Of a stretch of 64,000 nt of DNA, positions 9,961-18,210 are shown piece by piece. A program made the translations under genes and the position numbers. Under the pieces are notes generated by a model. That model did no database searches. It saw only the letters and a program-made list of their open reading frames with translations, and was not told the DNA's origin. Positions within the stretch are counted from its first letter, which is position 1; every line of letters starts with the position of its first letter. This DNA is from QHWT01 sp963755695 (lineage in GTDB: Bacteria > Acidobacteriota > Vicinamibacteria > Vicinamibacterales > 2-12-FULL-66-21), in the NCBI GenBank assembly GCA_963755695.1, contig CAVWLB010000010.1:3150555-3214554 (forward strand). Reading direction: 5' to 3'.

Positions 9961-10582
9961 CCGGAGGTGGCTACACAGGATGGAATTCGACCCGACAATC
10001 TTTCCGCCTTGCTCCGAGCTCGGGTCGAAGAATTTCGCTCACTCTTCAGAGGCTGATGACTGACTCGTCGGCACCCGAAGTTCAGCCCTGGCTCGAGACT
10101 TAGTTCACTGTCTTGCCTACGAAGCGGCGTAGCCGTCATTGAACCTGGCGACCCTGCGAATGACGGCGCTGCGTTGGACGGCGAAGTACCGGGGGATCCT
10201 CGGCAACGTCAACGGCGCGCCAAGAAGAACGACGGGCGCGCTTCGTGATGATCAAGTAATCAGCTCAATTGCGTGACGCTTGCAGATCGGCGAAGGAGCC
10301 GCCATCGCGGCGAGCTTGCCGACGTGGTGGGCGCGGTGTCTCCCCACTCTGAAGTGTCCAAGCATCCTGGACCAACGCAAGCCGCGGAGGTGGCAAGACA
10401 CGGGGGCTTCCACCCGGGCGAGGAGAGGCGAAGCCGCCAGCTCCGCGCCCCGGGCTCTCGAAATAACTGTGCGATCTTCCTAGAGATTCTCCAGTTCGAG
10501 AGGTTCGGCGAAAAGACCTCCGGGCGGATCCGCCGGAGGTTGAAACACTGTCTCAACAGTGTAAGGCGTTGACCTAAAAAGA
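9961..10582. other. Non-coding stretch before tRNA-Asp repeat 2
   Basis: No gene is supported on either strand. The region contains only short antisense-like open frames. It ends at the second tRNA-Asp half repeat. Confidence 0.35.
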
Positions 10583-10628
10583 TTGGCGGGGCCGACGAGA
10601 CTCGAACTCGCGACCTCCGGCGTGACAG
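10583..10628 (-). repeat. tRNA-Asp(GUC) 3'-half direct repeat, copy 2
   Basis: Same element as at 6081, with a fully paired T stem (GCGAG/CTCGT, one G-T pair), loop TTCGAGT and acceptor CGGCCCC followed by GCCA. The 5' half is again absent. Downstream on the minus strand's 5' side, a further block containing GAGGAGAAGCC lies about 56 bases away, as it does in copy 1, so these two copies share about 120 bp of related sequence. Confidence 0.75.
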
Positions 10629-10713
10629 CCATGAGGCCACACGATTTAACGCGCTGCTCCTCAACGATTTCTATGGATGAGGAGAAGCCGGGGTGCAAGC
10701 TTTCTGCGCGGCT

Positions 10714-10950
10714 CTAGGACGCTTTCAGCAGCGAGGCTTTGACAGCGGCCGGAACCTCGATCGCGACAAAGCGTTCGGCGGAGAACAGGTAGTCCTCCCC
10801 GCTCTCGTCGATCACGCGAACGTCGCCGGCGGTGTCGGCATCCTTGTCCGACAGCACGACATAGATCTTGTTGCGCTCGAGCGATGCCTCGTAGCCACCG
10901 TTGTCGACGCATACGGCAAACCGGCGGCTGACCGCGGCCGATCTGCGCAA
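10714..10950 (-). CDS. Small conserved hypothetical protein
   Basis: The core reads RFAVCVDNGGYEASLERNKI, YVVLSDKDADTAGDVRVIDE and SGEDYLFSAERFVAIEVP. I recognise this as a widespread small bacterial family of unknown function (pattern C..N.gy..sLe..KiY.vl.D..A...g...ViDESGEDYL). The start is uncertain. A TTG at 10950 gives about 78 residues, just after the stop of the upstream small gene, while an ATG at 10998 in the same frame would overlap that gene. I prefer the shorter form because homologues as I recall them begin close to the AVC motif. The two small genes look like a coupled pair. Confidence 0.6.
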   Translation of the reverse strand: MRRSAAVSRRFAVCVDNGGYEASLERNKIYVVLSDKDADTAGDVRVIDESGEDYLFSAERFVAIEVPAAVKASLLKAS

Positions 10951-10951
10951 T

Positions 10952-11185
10952 CTAGTCGAGGTACTTCTTGCGTTTGAACTCTTTTTTGCCGATGCCATGC
11001 GCTTCGTATCAGTGCAGTTTGGCGAGTCGAATTCGACCATCCCGCAGGCGAATCCGCGCGACGCCCTTCATTTTCCTCCAGCGGCCCTTGCCATACAGGC
11101 GGCGCAAACGCGGCAACTCACGAATGCCGCGTCCGGTGGCGATCGTCTCGACGTCGGCCAGGTCGCCGACAATTTCGAAGTCCAT
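10952..11185 (-). CDS. Small conserved basic protein interrupted by an in-frame TGA
   Basis: From ATG at 11185 the frame reads MDFEIVGDLADVETIATGRG, IRELPRLRRLYGKGRWRK, then IRLRDGRIRLAKLH, followed by TGA at 11009-11011, then YEAHGIGKKEFKRKKYLD and a TAG at 10952-10954. In the family as I know it the motif is LHWYEA.GIG.KE.K.K.YL, so the TGA occupies the conserved Trp codon. Either a TGG-to-TGA nonsense mutation or a base-call error explains this; general TGA recoding is excluded because other genes here end in TGA. The function of the family is unknown; it often has the look of a toxin-sized, highly basic protein. Confidence 0.6.
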
Positions 11186-11357
11186 CCACGCTCGATTCTA
11201 ACGTCCGCCGCTGGCTCGCCTTTCGCAGCAGCGTAGCGCCGAACCCAACTTCGGAGGCCATTGCCGGGGTCGCGCCTGGATTTGATTACGATCATGGCAT
11301 TTCCCCGCGAGGAATGTCTGTGCATGCTCCACACCAAGTGAAACGGCGAAGACTGCG

Positions 11358-13193
11358 ATGAGTCGATTCCTCCTGGTCGCGGCGCTCGCCGCACTGTTAC
11401 CCGCCACGCAGCCAACTCCACATTATCGGCCGACGATCGAGTGGCAGCCGGTTAATGCTCCATCCGGCGGCCATGCGGAAGCGGTGGTCCCACATGGAGA
11501 TCTGTTGTTCGCCCGGGCAGACTCCACGTGGTGGTCGTCGGCCGATCGCGGGGCATCGTGGCAATTGTCGTCAGGACGGCTCAGAAACACGTGGTGGATC
11601 GAGCCGCTCGGGAGCGATCTGTTTATCATCGACTCGGGTGGGATCTACCGGACGACCAATCGCGGTCGCTCGTGGACGTCCTGCGGCGCAGTGCCCCGGA
11701 CCGGTCGAGGCGATAACCGATTAATCGCTGCAGGCCATTCGCTCCTCTATTGGCTGCCAAAGGCAGGGCTATTCCGCTCTCAGGATCGTTGCGCGACGTG
11801 GACGTCAGTGCGCATACCGTGGAACGCCGACCCAGGGTCCGTTGGATTCGTGCTCGCGCCGGACGCAGGCCTGGTCTTCATCCACACGTCGCGGGGCTGG
11901 TTTCGAACTACGGACGAGGGCCATTCATGGAACAGCCTGAACGGTCCCGCCGCGCGGCCTCTGCCTTCTGCGTCGAACGGACGGTCTGCCATCATCTTCG
12001 GTACGGATCTCGTCGTCGGAACAACGAAGGGCGTGTTCCGCTCGACCGATCGCGGTGTCTCGTGGTCGCAGATTGGCTTCTCCGGGCGCTGGGCCAGGAC
12101 CGCCGTCACGCGCGACGGGGTGATCTACGCGGCACTCGATGGTGGGGAGTCGGCCCGCGTGCGCACGGAAGTGATGCGATCGAGCGACAGCGGCAGGACG
12201 TGGCTGCCTGCAGACGAGGGCCTGAGTGGCCATTACATCCACGACCTCAGACGTGACGAATCGGGTCTCGTGTACGCGGCGGGAGACGCGGGTGTCTACC
12301 GGCTGGAGGACTCCGGCCGATGGCAGCACATCGGATTGCCGAGGTCGTTTCCCACGTTCTTGTTTGCGGCGCCGTGGGGTGATCTCTATCTCGGACTCGA
12401 CTACCGAGGCGCATACCGATCGCAGGATCGGGGCGCTAGCTGGCGTCCGCTTCTGCTGCCCCACGAACAGGCCAGCTCCGTGACGGTAACGAAGCGGGGT
12501 GATCTGCTCCTGGCATCGGAGCACGGGGTCGTCCGATCTCGCGATCGGGGTGACTCTTGGGAGCAACTGGACATCGACGAGGACGTTCGGACGATCTTCA
12601 CTGTCCCTTCGACGGGAGTGATCGTTGCGGGAACGACGAACTCGGTATTCCGATCCGATGACGACGGTGCGACGTGGGTGGAACACGCCCCAGGTGCGGA
12701 AGACGTCTTCCCGGAGAGCTTCGCCGAGGGCAGGAATGGCGATCTGTTCGTCGGTACGGGGGGTGGCGACGTCTATCGGCTGACGGGAGTGACGGAGCCC
12801 TGGCATCAACTTCCTTCGATGCATGACGGGTCGCCTGTCTACGGGCTTGCGGTCCTTGCGAACGGCGACGTATTGGCGGGCACAACATTCGCTCTGTCGA
12901 GATGGACGCGAGGCGACGATCGGTGGGAAGAACTCGCGCTGTCGCGCGAAGAGAAGCCACGAGTCGCGTCGGTGATTCTCGACGCCAACGGCAATGTTCT
13001 AGCCGCGTCCAGTACGGCCGGCGTCTTCATCTCGAGCGATCAAGGACGGACTTGGACACCCGCGAATCGGGGGATCGCCACGCGGCGGATCCGCCGGATG
13101 GTTCTCGGGCCGGACGGCGAGTTCTACATCGCGACCGACCCTGTCATAGGCGGACCTATCAGGATCTACCAAGGACGTCGCGTCGGCAAGTAA
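11358..13193 (+). CDS. Secreted BNR/Ycf48-like beta-propeller protein
   Basis: This intact 611-residue protein has a signal peptide (MSRFLLVAALAALLPATQPT) and many blades with Asp-box motifs of the S.D.G.tW type: SSADRGASWQ, RTTNRGRSWT, RTTDEGHSWN, RSTDRGVSWS, RSSDSGRTWL, RSQDRGASWR, RSRDRGDSWE, RSDDDGATWV and SSDQGRTWTP. Asp-box repeats occur in sialidases, sortilin-type and Ycf48-like propellers. There is no catalytic sialidase signature that I can see, so a binding or structural role outside the cytoplasm is more likely. It lies between tRNA-Asp repeats 2 and 3 on the opposite strand from the small genes before it. Confidence 0.75.
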   Translation: MSRFLLVAALAALLPATQPTPHYRPTIEWQPVNAPSGGHAEAVVPHGDLLFARADSTWWSSADRGASWQLSSGRLRNTWWIEPLGSDLFIIDSGGIYRTTNRGRSWTSCGAVPRTGRGDNRLIAAGHSLLYWLPKAGLFRSQDRCATWTSVRIPWNADPGSVGFVLAPDAGLVFIHTSRGWFRTTDEGHSWNSLNGPAARPLPSASNGRSAIIFGTDLVVGTTKGVFRSTDRGVSWSQIGFSGRWARTAVTRDGVIYAALDGGESARVRTEVMRSSDSGRTWLPADEGLSGHYIHDLRRDESGLVYAAGDAGVYRLEDSGRWQHIGLPRSFPTFLFAAPWGDLYLGLDYRGAYRSQDRGASWRPLLLPHEQASSVTVTKRGDLLLASEHGVVRSRDRGDSWEQLDIDEDVRTIFTVPSTGVIVAGTTNSVFRSDDDGATWVEHAPGAEDVFPESFAEGRNGDLFVGTGGGDVYRLTGVTEPWHQLPSMHDGSPVYGLAVLANGDVLAGTTFALSRWTRGDDRWEELALSREEKPRVASVILDANGNVLAASSTAGVFISSDQGRTWTPANRGIATRRIRRMVLGPDGEFYIATDPVIGGPIRIYQGRRVGK

Positions 13194-13199
13194 CGCCGA

Positions 13200-13424
13200 A
13201 CGCGCGTGGGCAAGCGAATCGCTGTCGAGCACCAGCCTGGCGGTTTCTCCCACAAGGGCATGGTTGCCGGGTCCGAACGGTGTCAACCACTTACCTTCGA
13301 CTCTGCAGACTTCCGGGAGGTCCGTTCGTTCCGGGATCGGGTCGACCTCGGTCGGGGTCGCTCTACAACCCGCACTCACGAATATGACGCTGACAAGTGC
13401 CAGCGCGACGAACCGGCCAACCAA
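13200..13424 (-). CDS. Small lipoprotein, probably truncated
   Basis: The N-terminus MVGRFVALALVSVIFVSAGC is a lipoprotein signal with the lipobox VSAGC, followed by RATPTEVDPIPERTDLPEVC and RVEGKWLTPFGPGNHALVGE. The open frame continues into the 3' end of the convergent BNR gene, where it is no longer credible, so the true C-terminus is probably lost. No family recognised. Confidence 0.4.
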
Positions 13425-13757
13425 CGTGCGCGATTGATGTGCGGATGCTCGAACGCCATAGTCGCGCGAATCTAGCGGCGTCTGGCCGATTCAGGAATTC
13501 TGAGCGAAATCCTCGCCCACTGAGCTGCGCCGGAGCGTGCCAGCCCCAGTGCGGCAGGTGGCAAGTAGCGTGGCACGCTACGAATCGGATTGGGTGGCTT
13601 TAGGCGCGTTGAACCCCACGCTCGGGTGCAAGGGCTACCTGCAAAACGGCGGAATGCCTAAAGATTCGCGACGTGAAGAACGAACAGGTCTAGACGTTCC
13701 GGCGTTCAGGCCCGGAGGTCGAACCGCGGTCTCAGCAACGCAAGTAACTGACTAAAA
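13425..13757. other. Non-coding stretch before tRNA-Asp repeat 3
   Basis: I see no supported gene here. The region leads from the lipoprotein start to the third tRNA-Asp half repeat. Confidence 0.35.
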
Positions 13758-13760
13758 GGA

Positions 13761-13806
13761 TTGGCGGGGCCGACGAGACTCGAACTCGCGACCTCCGGCG
13801 TGACAG
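13761..13806 (-). repeat. tRNA-Asp(GUC) 3'-half direct repeat, copy 3
   Basis: Identical to copy 2 from the acceptor end through the anticodon loop. Here the five bases before the anticodon loop are CCTGC, which pair with GCCGG at four of five positions, so slightly more of the anticodon stem is kept than in the other copies, but there is still no D arm or 5' acceptor strand. All three copies have the same orientation. Confidence 0.75.
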
Positions 13807-13831
13807 GCAGGAGCCAACGACAGCACATCGC

Positions 13832-13859
13832 AGCCGACCCCGGAAAATCGGGGTCGGCT
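13832..13859. other. Perfect 11-bp hairpin next to tRNA-Asp repeat 3
   Basis: AGCCGACCCCG and CGGGGTCGGCT are exact inverted repeats around a 6-base GAAAAT loop. There is no T run on either strand, so it is not a classical intrinsic terminator. Its place, 25 bases from the tRNA half repeat, suggests a structure linked to the repeat or to recombination there. Confidence 0.55.
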
Positions 13860-14118
13860 GTCCGACATCTTGGCCGTTCGTAGCCGGTCGCGGCCGCCTG
13901 TTTCGGAACCGCTTGCAAATTCTTGCAAATTGCGGGTGCCGTCACGGGTTCTAACCGAGGGCTTCAACCAACACTAAGTGCCGCCTCAGCCGTTGCGAGC
14001 GACGCTTCAATTTCCAAAAAATCGATCCTCCTCTCACGGTGCAACGTAAAATGCGGCGGTCTTTAAGTGCTCTTCACCGGACACCGAGGAACGCTTCACA
14101 ACGACGGAGGAAAGCGCC

Positions 14119-14694
14119 ATGTATCGGTCGATTACAAGCGCCGTCGTGTTTTGCGGGGCATTGTTGCTCGCTGCGGTTGTGCAAGGTGATCCTATTCTTC
14201 ACACCATCACATTTTCGGCGGACTCAATTTCCGGCACGCCGTTCGGGTTGACCTCGCCGCCTTCTCCAATCACCGGCGAGTTCAGCGTCGATGATTCGAT
14301 CTTTGCCCCCGGAGCGCCCGAAGTGATCGATGCGTTGCCGGGATTTTCACTGATCGCACCCATCGTCATGGGCGATGCCACGTTCACCAATGCAGACATA
14401 GCAGTTGCGCCGGGAGGTCGAGTTGTTGGCGGGAATCTGGTCGAAATTTTCTTTCTGGCACAATTCGTCGATCCGATTGAAGGCCAGCGCCGGCTGGAAA
14501 CATTCTTTTTCCCTTCGTTTCAATGGAACGGAACAGACTTCAACGCAGAACCCCCAAGCGAGTTTATTTTTGGTACCTATTCCATCTCAGTCGGTCCAAA
14601 GGCGCCTGTGCCCGAGCCGCTGTCCGTATCTCTGCTTGGCCTAGGACTCGCCGGAATTTGTGTGCAACGCTGGCGGCACCGAAAGGACTCTTGA
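14119..14694 (+). CDS. PEP-CTERM sorted secreted protein
   Basis: The 191-residue protein begins MYRSITSAVVFCGALLLAAV (signal peptide) after a GGAGGAAA ribosome-binding site and ends with VPEPLSVSLLGLGLAGICVQ followed by RWRHRKDS. This is a PEP box, hydrophobic helix and basic tail. The middle is beta-rich (ILHTITFSADSISGTPFGLT). Such proteins are exported, anchored and trimmed by exosortase, usually for extracellular matrix or biofilm. The gene is intact and monocistronic. No exosortase gene is in the window, so it must be elsewhere in the genome. Confidence 0.75.
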   Translation: MYRSITSAVVFCGALLLAAVVQGDPILHTITFSADSISGTPFGLTSPPSPITGEFSVDDSIFAPGAPEVIDALPGFSLIAPIVMGDATFTNADIAVAPGGRVVGGNLVEIFFLAQFVDPIEGQRRLETFFFPSFQWNGTDFNAEPPSEFIFGTYSISVGPKAPVPEPLSVSLLGLGLAGICVQRWRHRKDS

Positions 14695-14723
14695 CGGGCC
14701 GTACATCGCGCTGCGCGCGCGGC

Positions 14724-15021
14724 TGTGCCTACTAGAAACGTCGTAAACGTTGCGTGGATTGAAGTTGCGCTCGATGTCGAATAGGCTTGACTCGTGGCCT
14801 CCGTCGTCGCATCGCTAGTCTTCGCGCTTCGGTCAACAGCTCGATCGCGCGCGGCTCTGGACCTCAAGATACTCGCGTCCGGCATCAGTTGGCGTCCCGA
14901 ATCGCTTGCGCCCCTCGCGACTTCGTCTGACCGCGGTGGATTGGATGTTCTGGGGGTGGCTGTCGCGGGTGTGGAGCGGTTGGCGGCCGGCGCTCGTCCT
15001 CGTCAGGGCGGACACCGCGTA
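14724..15021 (+). mobile_element. IS-B 5' fragment
   Basis: It starts with TGTGCCTACTAGAAACGTCG, the same left end as IS-B at 31608, and follows that copy for about 290 bases including the first about 90 codons of the transposase, with point changes and frame breaks. It then ends about 70 bases before the intact IS-A copy. Confidence 0.75.
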
Positions 15022-15093
15022 ATGTCCGATCGCTCGCCCACGCGGATCACGTCGCTGCGGTCACGCTGCTCGTTCGTAATAATTGAGCAAGCC

Positions 15094-16248
15094 TGTGCGG
15101 TGCGTTTACTCGATTCGCTCACGCCGCGCGCTCGTACTCGTGCAAGAGGCCACCGAGACGGTCGCGACGTTTCAGCGTTATCGGTTGCGTCCCCGTCCAC
15201 GTCGTCGCTGACCTCGGACCACTCGGCGGCGCCAAGTCCAGGCTGCGATGAGGCCGCCAACCGTTGTAGTGATCAATGAACACGGTGAGCGCGCGCTTGA
15301 GATGCTGGGCATTCAGGATCAAGAGCCAATCCAGGCACTCGGATCGAGCGGTCCGGACGAACCGCTCTGCGATCCCATTCGCCTCGGGTACTTGAATCGG
15401 CGTTCGAACGATTTGGATGTTTTCGGCCTCGAATACGGCATCGAAGGCCCTTGGAAACTTGCGGTCGCGATCGCGGATCAGAAAACGAACCGGTTCCGCC
15501 CGTTCGGCGAACTTCCAGGCCACCTGCCGCGCCTGTTGCGTGGCCCATTCGGCGTCGGGATGGGCCGTGCATCCGGCAAGATAGACGCGACGGCTGGCGA
15601 GCTCGATGAAGAACAGCACGTACAACCGCTGGAGCCAGACCGTGTCAACCGTGAAGAAATCGACTGCGACGACGCTCTTTGCTTGCGCGCGCAAGAACTC
15701 ACGCCATGATGGACCCTTGCGCCTGCCTGCCGGTCCGAGCTCTTCTTCACGCAGGATCTTCCTGACAGTGGTTGCCGATACGACAATGCCGAGGCCTTTC
15801 AGCTCGCCCACAATGCGCTGATAGCCCCACCGCGGATTCTCCCGTGCTAAGCGAACGATCAGCGCTCGACGTTCCTTGGCGATCGGCGGACGACCAGGCC
15901 GTCGCGCGTAGGTCCAGCGCTTCGCCACCATCCAGCGGTGCCAGCGCAGGAGCGTCGCCGGCGTGACCAGAAACACCGACCACTTGACGCGCGGCAGCAA
16001 TCGGCTGGCCGCTGCGAGGAACCATCGGTCCGCCGGCCGGAACATCGGTCGAGGGACCTGACGACGCAAGATCGCCACCTCATGCCGGAGCACGACGATC
16101 TCGAGCTCTTTGGAGTCAGCCGATCGGAACAGAAGCGAGACAAGCTGCAAGATCCGTTGGAGGGCAACCCAAACGCCGGACAGGAGCACGGCTTCTCCTC
16201 TACGGAAAAGGCCGCCATTTTACACAGATCGAATTAACGCACCCCACA
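15094..16248 (-). mobile_element. IS-A, complete copy (1155 bp)
   Basis: The left end TGTGCGGTGCGTTTACTCGA and the complement of the right end TGTGGGGTGCGTTAATTCGA are imperfect terminal inverted repeats. One long transposase gene lies between them on the minus strand. I see no clear target duplication. The right end lies inside an ABC permease gene, which it truncates. Other partial copies are at 5723, 24736 and 54372. Confidence 0.8.
15119..16189 (-). CDS. IS-A transposase, integrase-core (rve) DDE type
   Basis: This 356-residue single-ORF transposase starts at GTG 16189. An N-terminal helical part (SKELEIVVLRHEVAILRRQV) is followed by a helix-turn-helix region (ARENPRWGYQRIVGELKGLG) and an rve core. 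The catalytic residues sit in VVAVDFFTVDTVW (first Asp), RFLIRDRDRKF (second Asp) and EANGIAERFVRTARSECLDW (Glu). The C-terminus reads RRDRLGGLLHEYERAA. It belongs to the IS3/IS481-like superfamily, but it is one ORF without the IS3 programmed frameshift. It looks intact and possibly active. Confidence 0.85.
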   Translation of the reverse strand: MLLSGVWVALQRILQLVSLLFRSADSKELEIVVLRHEVAILRRQVPRPMFRPADRWFLAAASRLLPRVKWSVFLVTPATLLRWHRWMVAKRWTYARRPGRPPIAKERRALIVRLARENPRWGYQRIVGELKGLGIVVSATTVRKILREEELGPAGRRKGPSWREFLRAQAKSVVAVDFFTVDTVWLQRLYVLFFIELASRRVYLAGCTAHPDAEWATQQARQVAWKFAERAEPVRFLIRDRDRKFPRAFDAVFEAENIQIVRTPIQVPEANGIAERFVRTARSECLDWLLILNAQHLKRALTVFIDHYNGWRPHRSLDLAPPSGPRSATTWTGTQPITLKRRDRLGGLLHEYERAA

Positions 16249-17203
16249 GGACCTGAAGCTCCCGGCGCCGATCTGTTGCCCGGGCCAGCAGCAGGTTCGT
16301 GATGTTCGCAGACGCGATGAGCAGGACGAGAGCGACCACAGCCATCAGCAGGCCGAGCGGTCGCTCGTACCGAAGTCGAAGTCGAGAATTGCCGGTCGCT
16401 CCTGGCAGCAGAACAAAGCCATCCCGCAAATATGCGTCAAGGTCTTGTTGTCGCCACCGTGAACCCTGAGGAAGAGATGCCTCGCGAATCTGGGGCTGCA
16501 AGCGTCTGAGCGCCACAGTCGCGGCTTCAATCGTCTGATCGGCGCGACGGCGGGCCATGATCGTGACTTGCAGGTTTTCAGGTCCTGACATCAACGTCGC
16601 CGCTCCGAACGGGACGATGACATCGGCTCTGCGGCCAACATCCAAGCCGGAGAAACGCTGCGGCGTGACCCCGACGACTGTGAAGGACACACCATTGAGC
16701 ATCAGCGAGCGGCCGATGACATCCTGTGCGGCACCGTACTGCCGCTGCCAGAAGGCGTAACTGACAACGGCAACCGGGCCGTCAACGCCTCCGTTCCGTC
16801 GATCGTCGGATTCGGAGAGCACCCTTCCAAGCAGCGGCGAAATACCGAGGGTCTCGAAATACGCTCCGCTTACCCAGGCGCCGGAAACGATCTGTGCTTC
16901 TCCGCGTGGGACCAGGTTGAATTCGGTAGACGACCACGCCAAGGTTCCATCGAAGACATCTACAAGCCGTCGAAACGACTCCCACACACCAAGCGCGTAC
17001 GCTCGCACGCCTGGCACGGTGGCGTCAGTGACGAGGACAAGTGCACTTGGATCCCTGACGGGCAGCTTGCGAAGCAGCAGACTGTTGGTGAGCGAGAAGA
17101 TAACGATGCTTGCGCCGATTCCGAGAGTGAGTGACAGGACTGCAACGCCTGTGACAAGCGGTGTCGCTCTGAGAGATCGGACAGCTGATCTCAGGTCGTT
17201 CAT
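16249..17203 (-). pseudogene. ADOP-type ABC transporter permease, truncated by IS-A
   Basis: From ATG at 17203 (preceded by GAGGTGG) the protein reads MNDLRSAVRSLRATPLVTGV, then a first membrane helix (VLSLTLGIGASIVIFSLTNS), a MacB-type periplasmic core (VVSYAFWQRQYGAAQDVIGR, LNGVSFTVVGVTPQRFSGLD) and the start of the FtsX domain (LGLLMAVVALVLLIASANIT, NLLLARATDRRRELQ). These acidobacterial permeases are normally about 800 residues long with a second half; here coding is cut at residue about 318 by the IS-A end, and 10 IS-derived residues precede a stop. It is therefore inactive. No ATPase gene is nearby, as usual for this group. Confidence 0.8.
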
Positions 17204-17258
17204 TGCCACCTCGATTGCCGAACAAGCGCGCGGATGCGAGCGAGCTCCAACGCCACCG

Positions 17259-17590
17259 TCAGCGTCGTAAATCGGGAATGTCTACCTCGGACACACGACC
17301 GGGTTGGGCAGCGGACACTGCCGCGGCAAAGTCGGCGAGCCTTTCTTTGATCAGCTTCCAACGTGCTTTCTCCAGCACGACGACCGCGATCTTGCGATGG
17401 GTCAGGTTCTGCTGATGTCGGATGTTTCGGTCTGTCGTAACGAATACATCGAATCCGGCTGCTTCCGCGGCGTCCAACAGTTCGCCGTTCTTCAACGTGT
17501 CCCATCCCACGAGCCCGCGCCTTCGACGGTGTGATCGGAGAGCGCCGCGGCAACACCTCGCGGGGTCCCATTGTCGAAGAGAACGCGCAT
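17259..17590 (-). CDS. DUF5615-type PIN-like toxin, one frame break
   Basis: The start ATG at 17590 overlaps the DUF433 stop by one base. It reads MRVLFDNGTPRGVAAALSDH, then after a probable single missing base near 17515 continues RGLVGWDTLKNGELLDAAEA, AGFDVFVTTDRNIRHQQNL and IAVVVLEKARWKLIKERL. The N-terminal LFDN, the GW..LkNGeLL block and the FVTTDRN-x-x-x-QQNL block are the DUF5615 PIN-like signature, with acidic residues expected to bind metal for RNA cleavage. It pairs with the DUF433 gene as a predicted toxin-antitoxin module. Confidence 0.7.
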
Positions 17591-17823
17591 CAGCGCCGGG
17601 CAGCGGGCGAGTCCAGGCTCCGCGCGGCGAACTCGAGTACGGCCTTGACCTGTTCGCGGGTCACTGGGAATTGCTCCATCACCTCGTCGATGGTTATCCC
17701 GTCCTCGAGGTTCTCGAAGACGACGGCCACGGGCGTGCGTGTGCCCTTGAACACCCAGGCGCCGCTGACCTTGCCGGGAACACTCTCAACGGCCTGGCAT
17801 TCGGACCAATCGAGCGCTGCCAT
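17590..17823 (-). CDS. DUF433 antitoxin-like protein
   Basis: The start is ATG at 17823 with a GGAGGTCGG ribosome-binding site; the open frame 17 codons longer has no such signal. The 77-residue protein reads MAALDWSECQAVESVPGKVS, GAWVFKGTRTPVAVVFENLE, DGITIDEVMEQFPVTREQVK and VLEFAARSLDSPAARR. This is the DUF433 pattern: RTPV...fe.Le.G.tiee....fp......v...L.fa. DUF433 proteins are DNA-binding-like antitoxins usually encoded just before a DUF5615 PIN-like toxin, as here, with TGATG stop-start overlap. Confidence 0.8.
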   Translation of the reverse strand: MAALDWSECQAVESVPGKVSGAWVFKGTRTPVAVVFENLEDGITIDEVMEQFPVTREQVKAVLEFAARSLDSPAARR

Positions 17824-17880
17824 GGACCGACCTCCTTCAGACTCCAGCTTACGGGATATCGGTCGGGCCGTCATCCGCCG

Positions 17881-17970
17881 TCAGGCGGCTGCTCGAATGA
17901 CCTCCAGTTGCCGCAACCAGCTGACCACCCGGTTCCAACTGGCGAAATTTAGGGTCACCACTTTCGCATT
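17881..17970 (-). repeat. Unassigned C-terminal coding motif, copy 1
   Basis: The minus frame ends KVVTLNFASWNRVVSWLRQL followed by EVIRAAA and a TGA at 17881-17883. The same C-terminal pattern (V[ST]..FASWN....WL..[IL]E.[LV]R.AA-stop) occurs at 19261, 22640 and 42279. Upstream sequence does not extend into a credible gene. It lies just 5' of the DUF433 gene. Confidence 0.55.
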
Positions 17971-18210
17971 CAGGCAGTCAACGACTTACATCAAGCACAC
18001 GCTAGATCCCATAGCGTAATCGAACCTCAATTTGCGCACGGCGCCCTCGATCGGTCGCTGCATGCGGTCGTGGGATATACTGCAGGCCGAGGTGCGCAGG
18101 GGCGCCTTCCCGCCGAAAGAAGCCTTCACCCTGCTGCATGGCCCTGCAAGGCTCGTTGCGTTTTCCAGTCGGCCTGAGGAGCGGGTTCGCCGACAGAGGT
18201 GGAGACCGCA

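Noticed and set aside
8895..10103. 402-codon plus-strand open frame
   Set aside because: It lies mostly antisense to the well-supported gene at 8532-9476, has no ribosome-binding site and shows arginine-rich shadow composition.
11009..11011. TGA read as Trp or selenocysteine
   Set aside because: Other genes in the window end with TGA, no SECIS-like hairpin directly follows, and family members as I recall have Trp, so a mutation or base error is simpler.
13832..13859. Intrinsic transcription terminator
   Set aside because: The stem is perfect but no T run follows on either strand.
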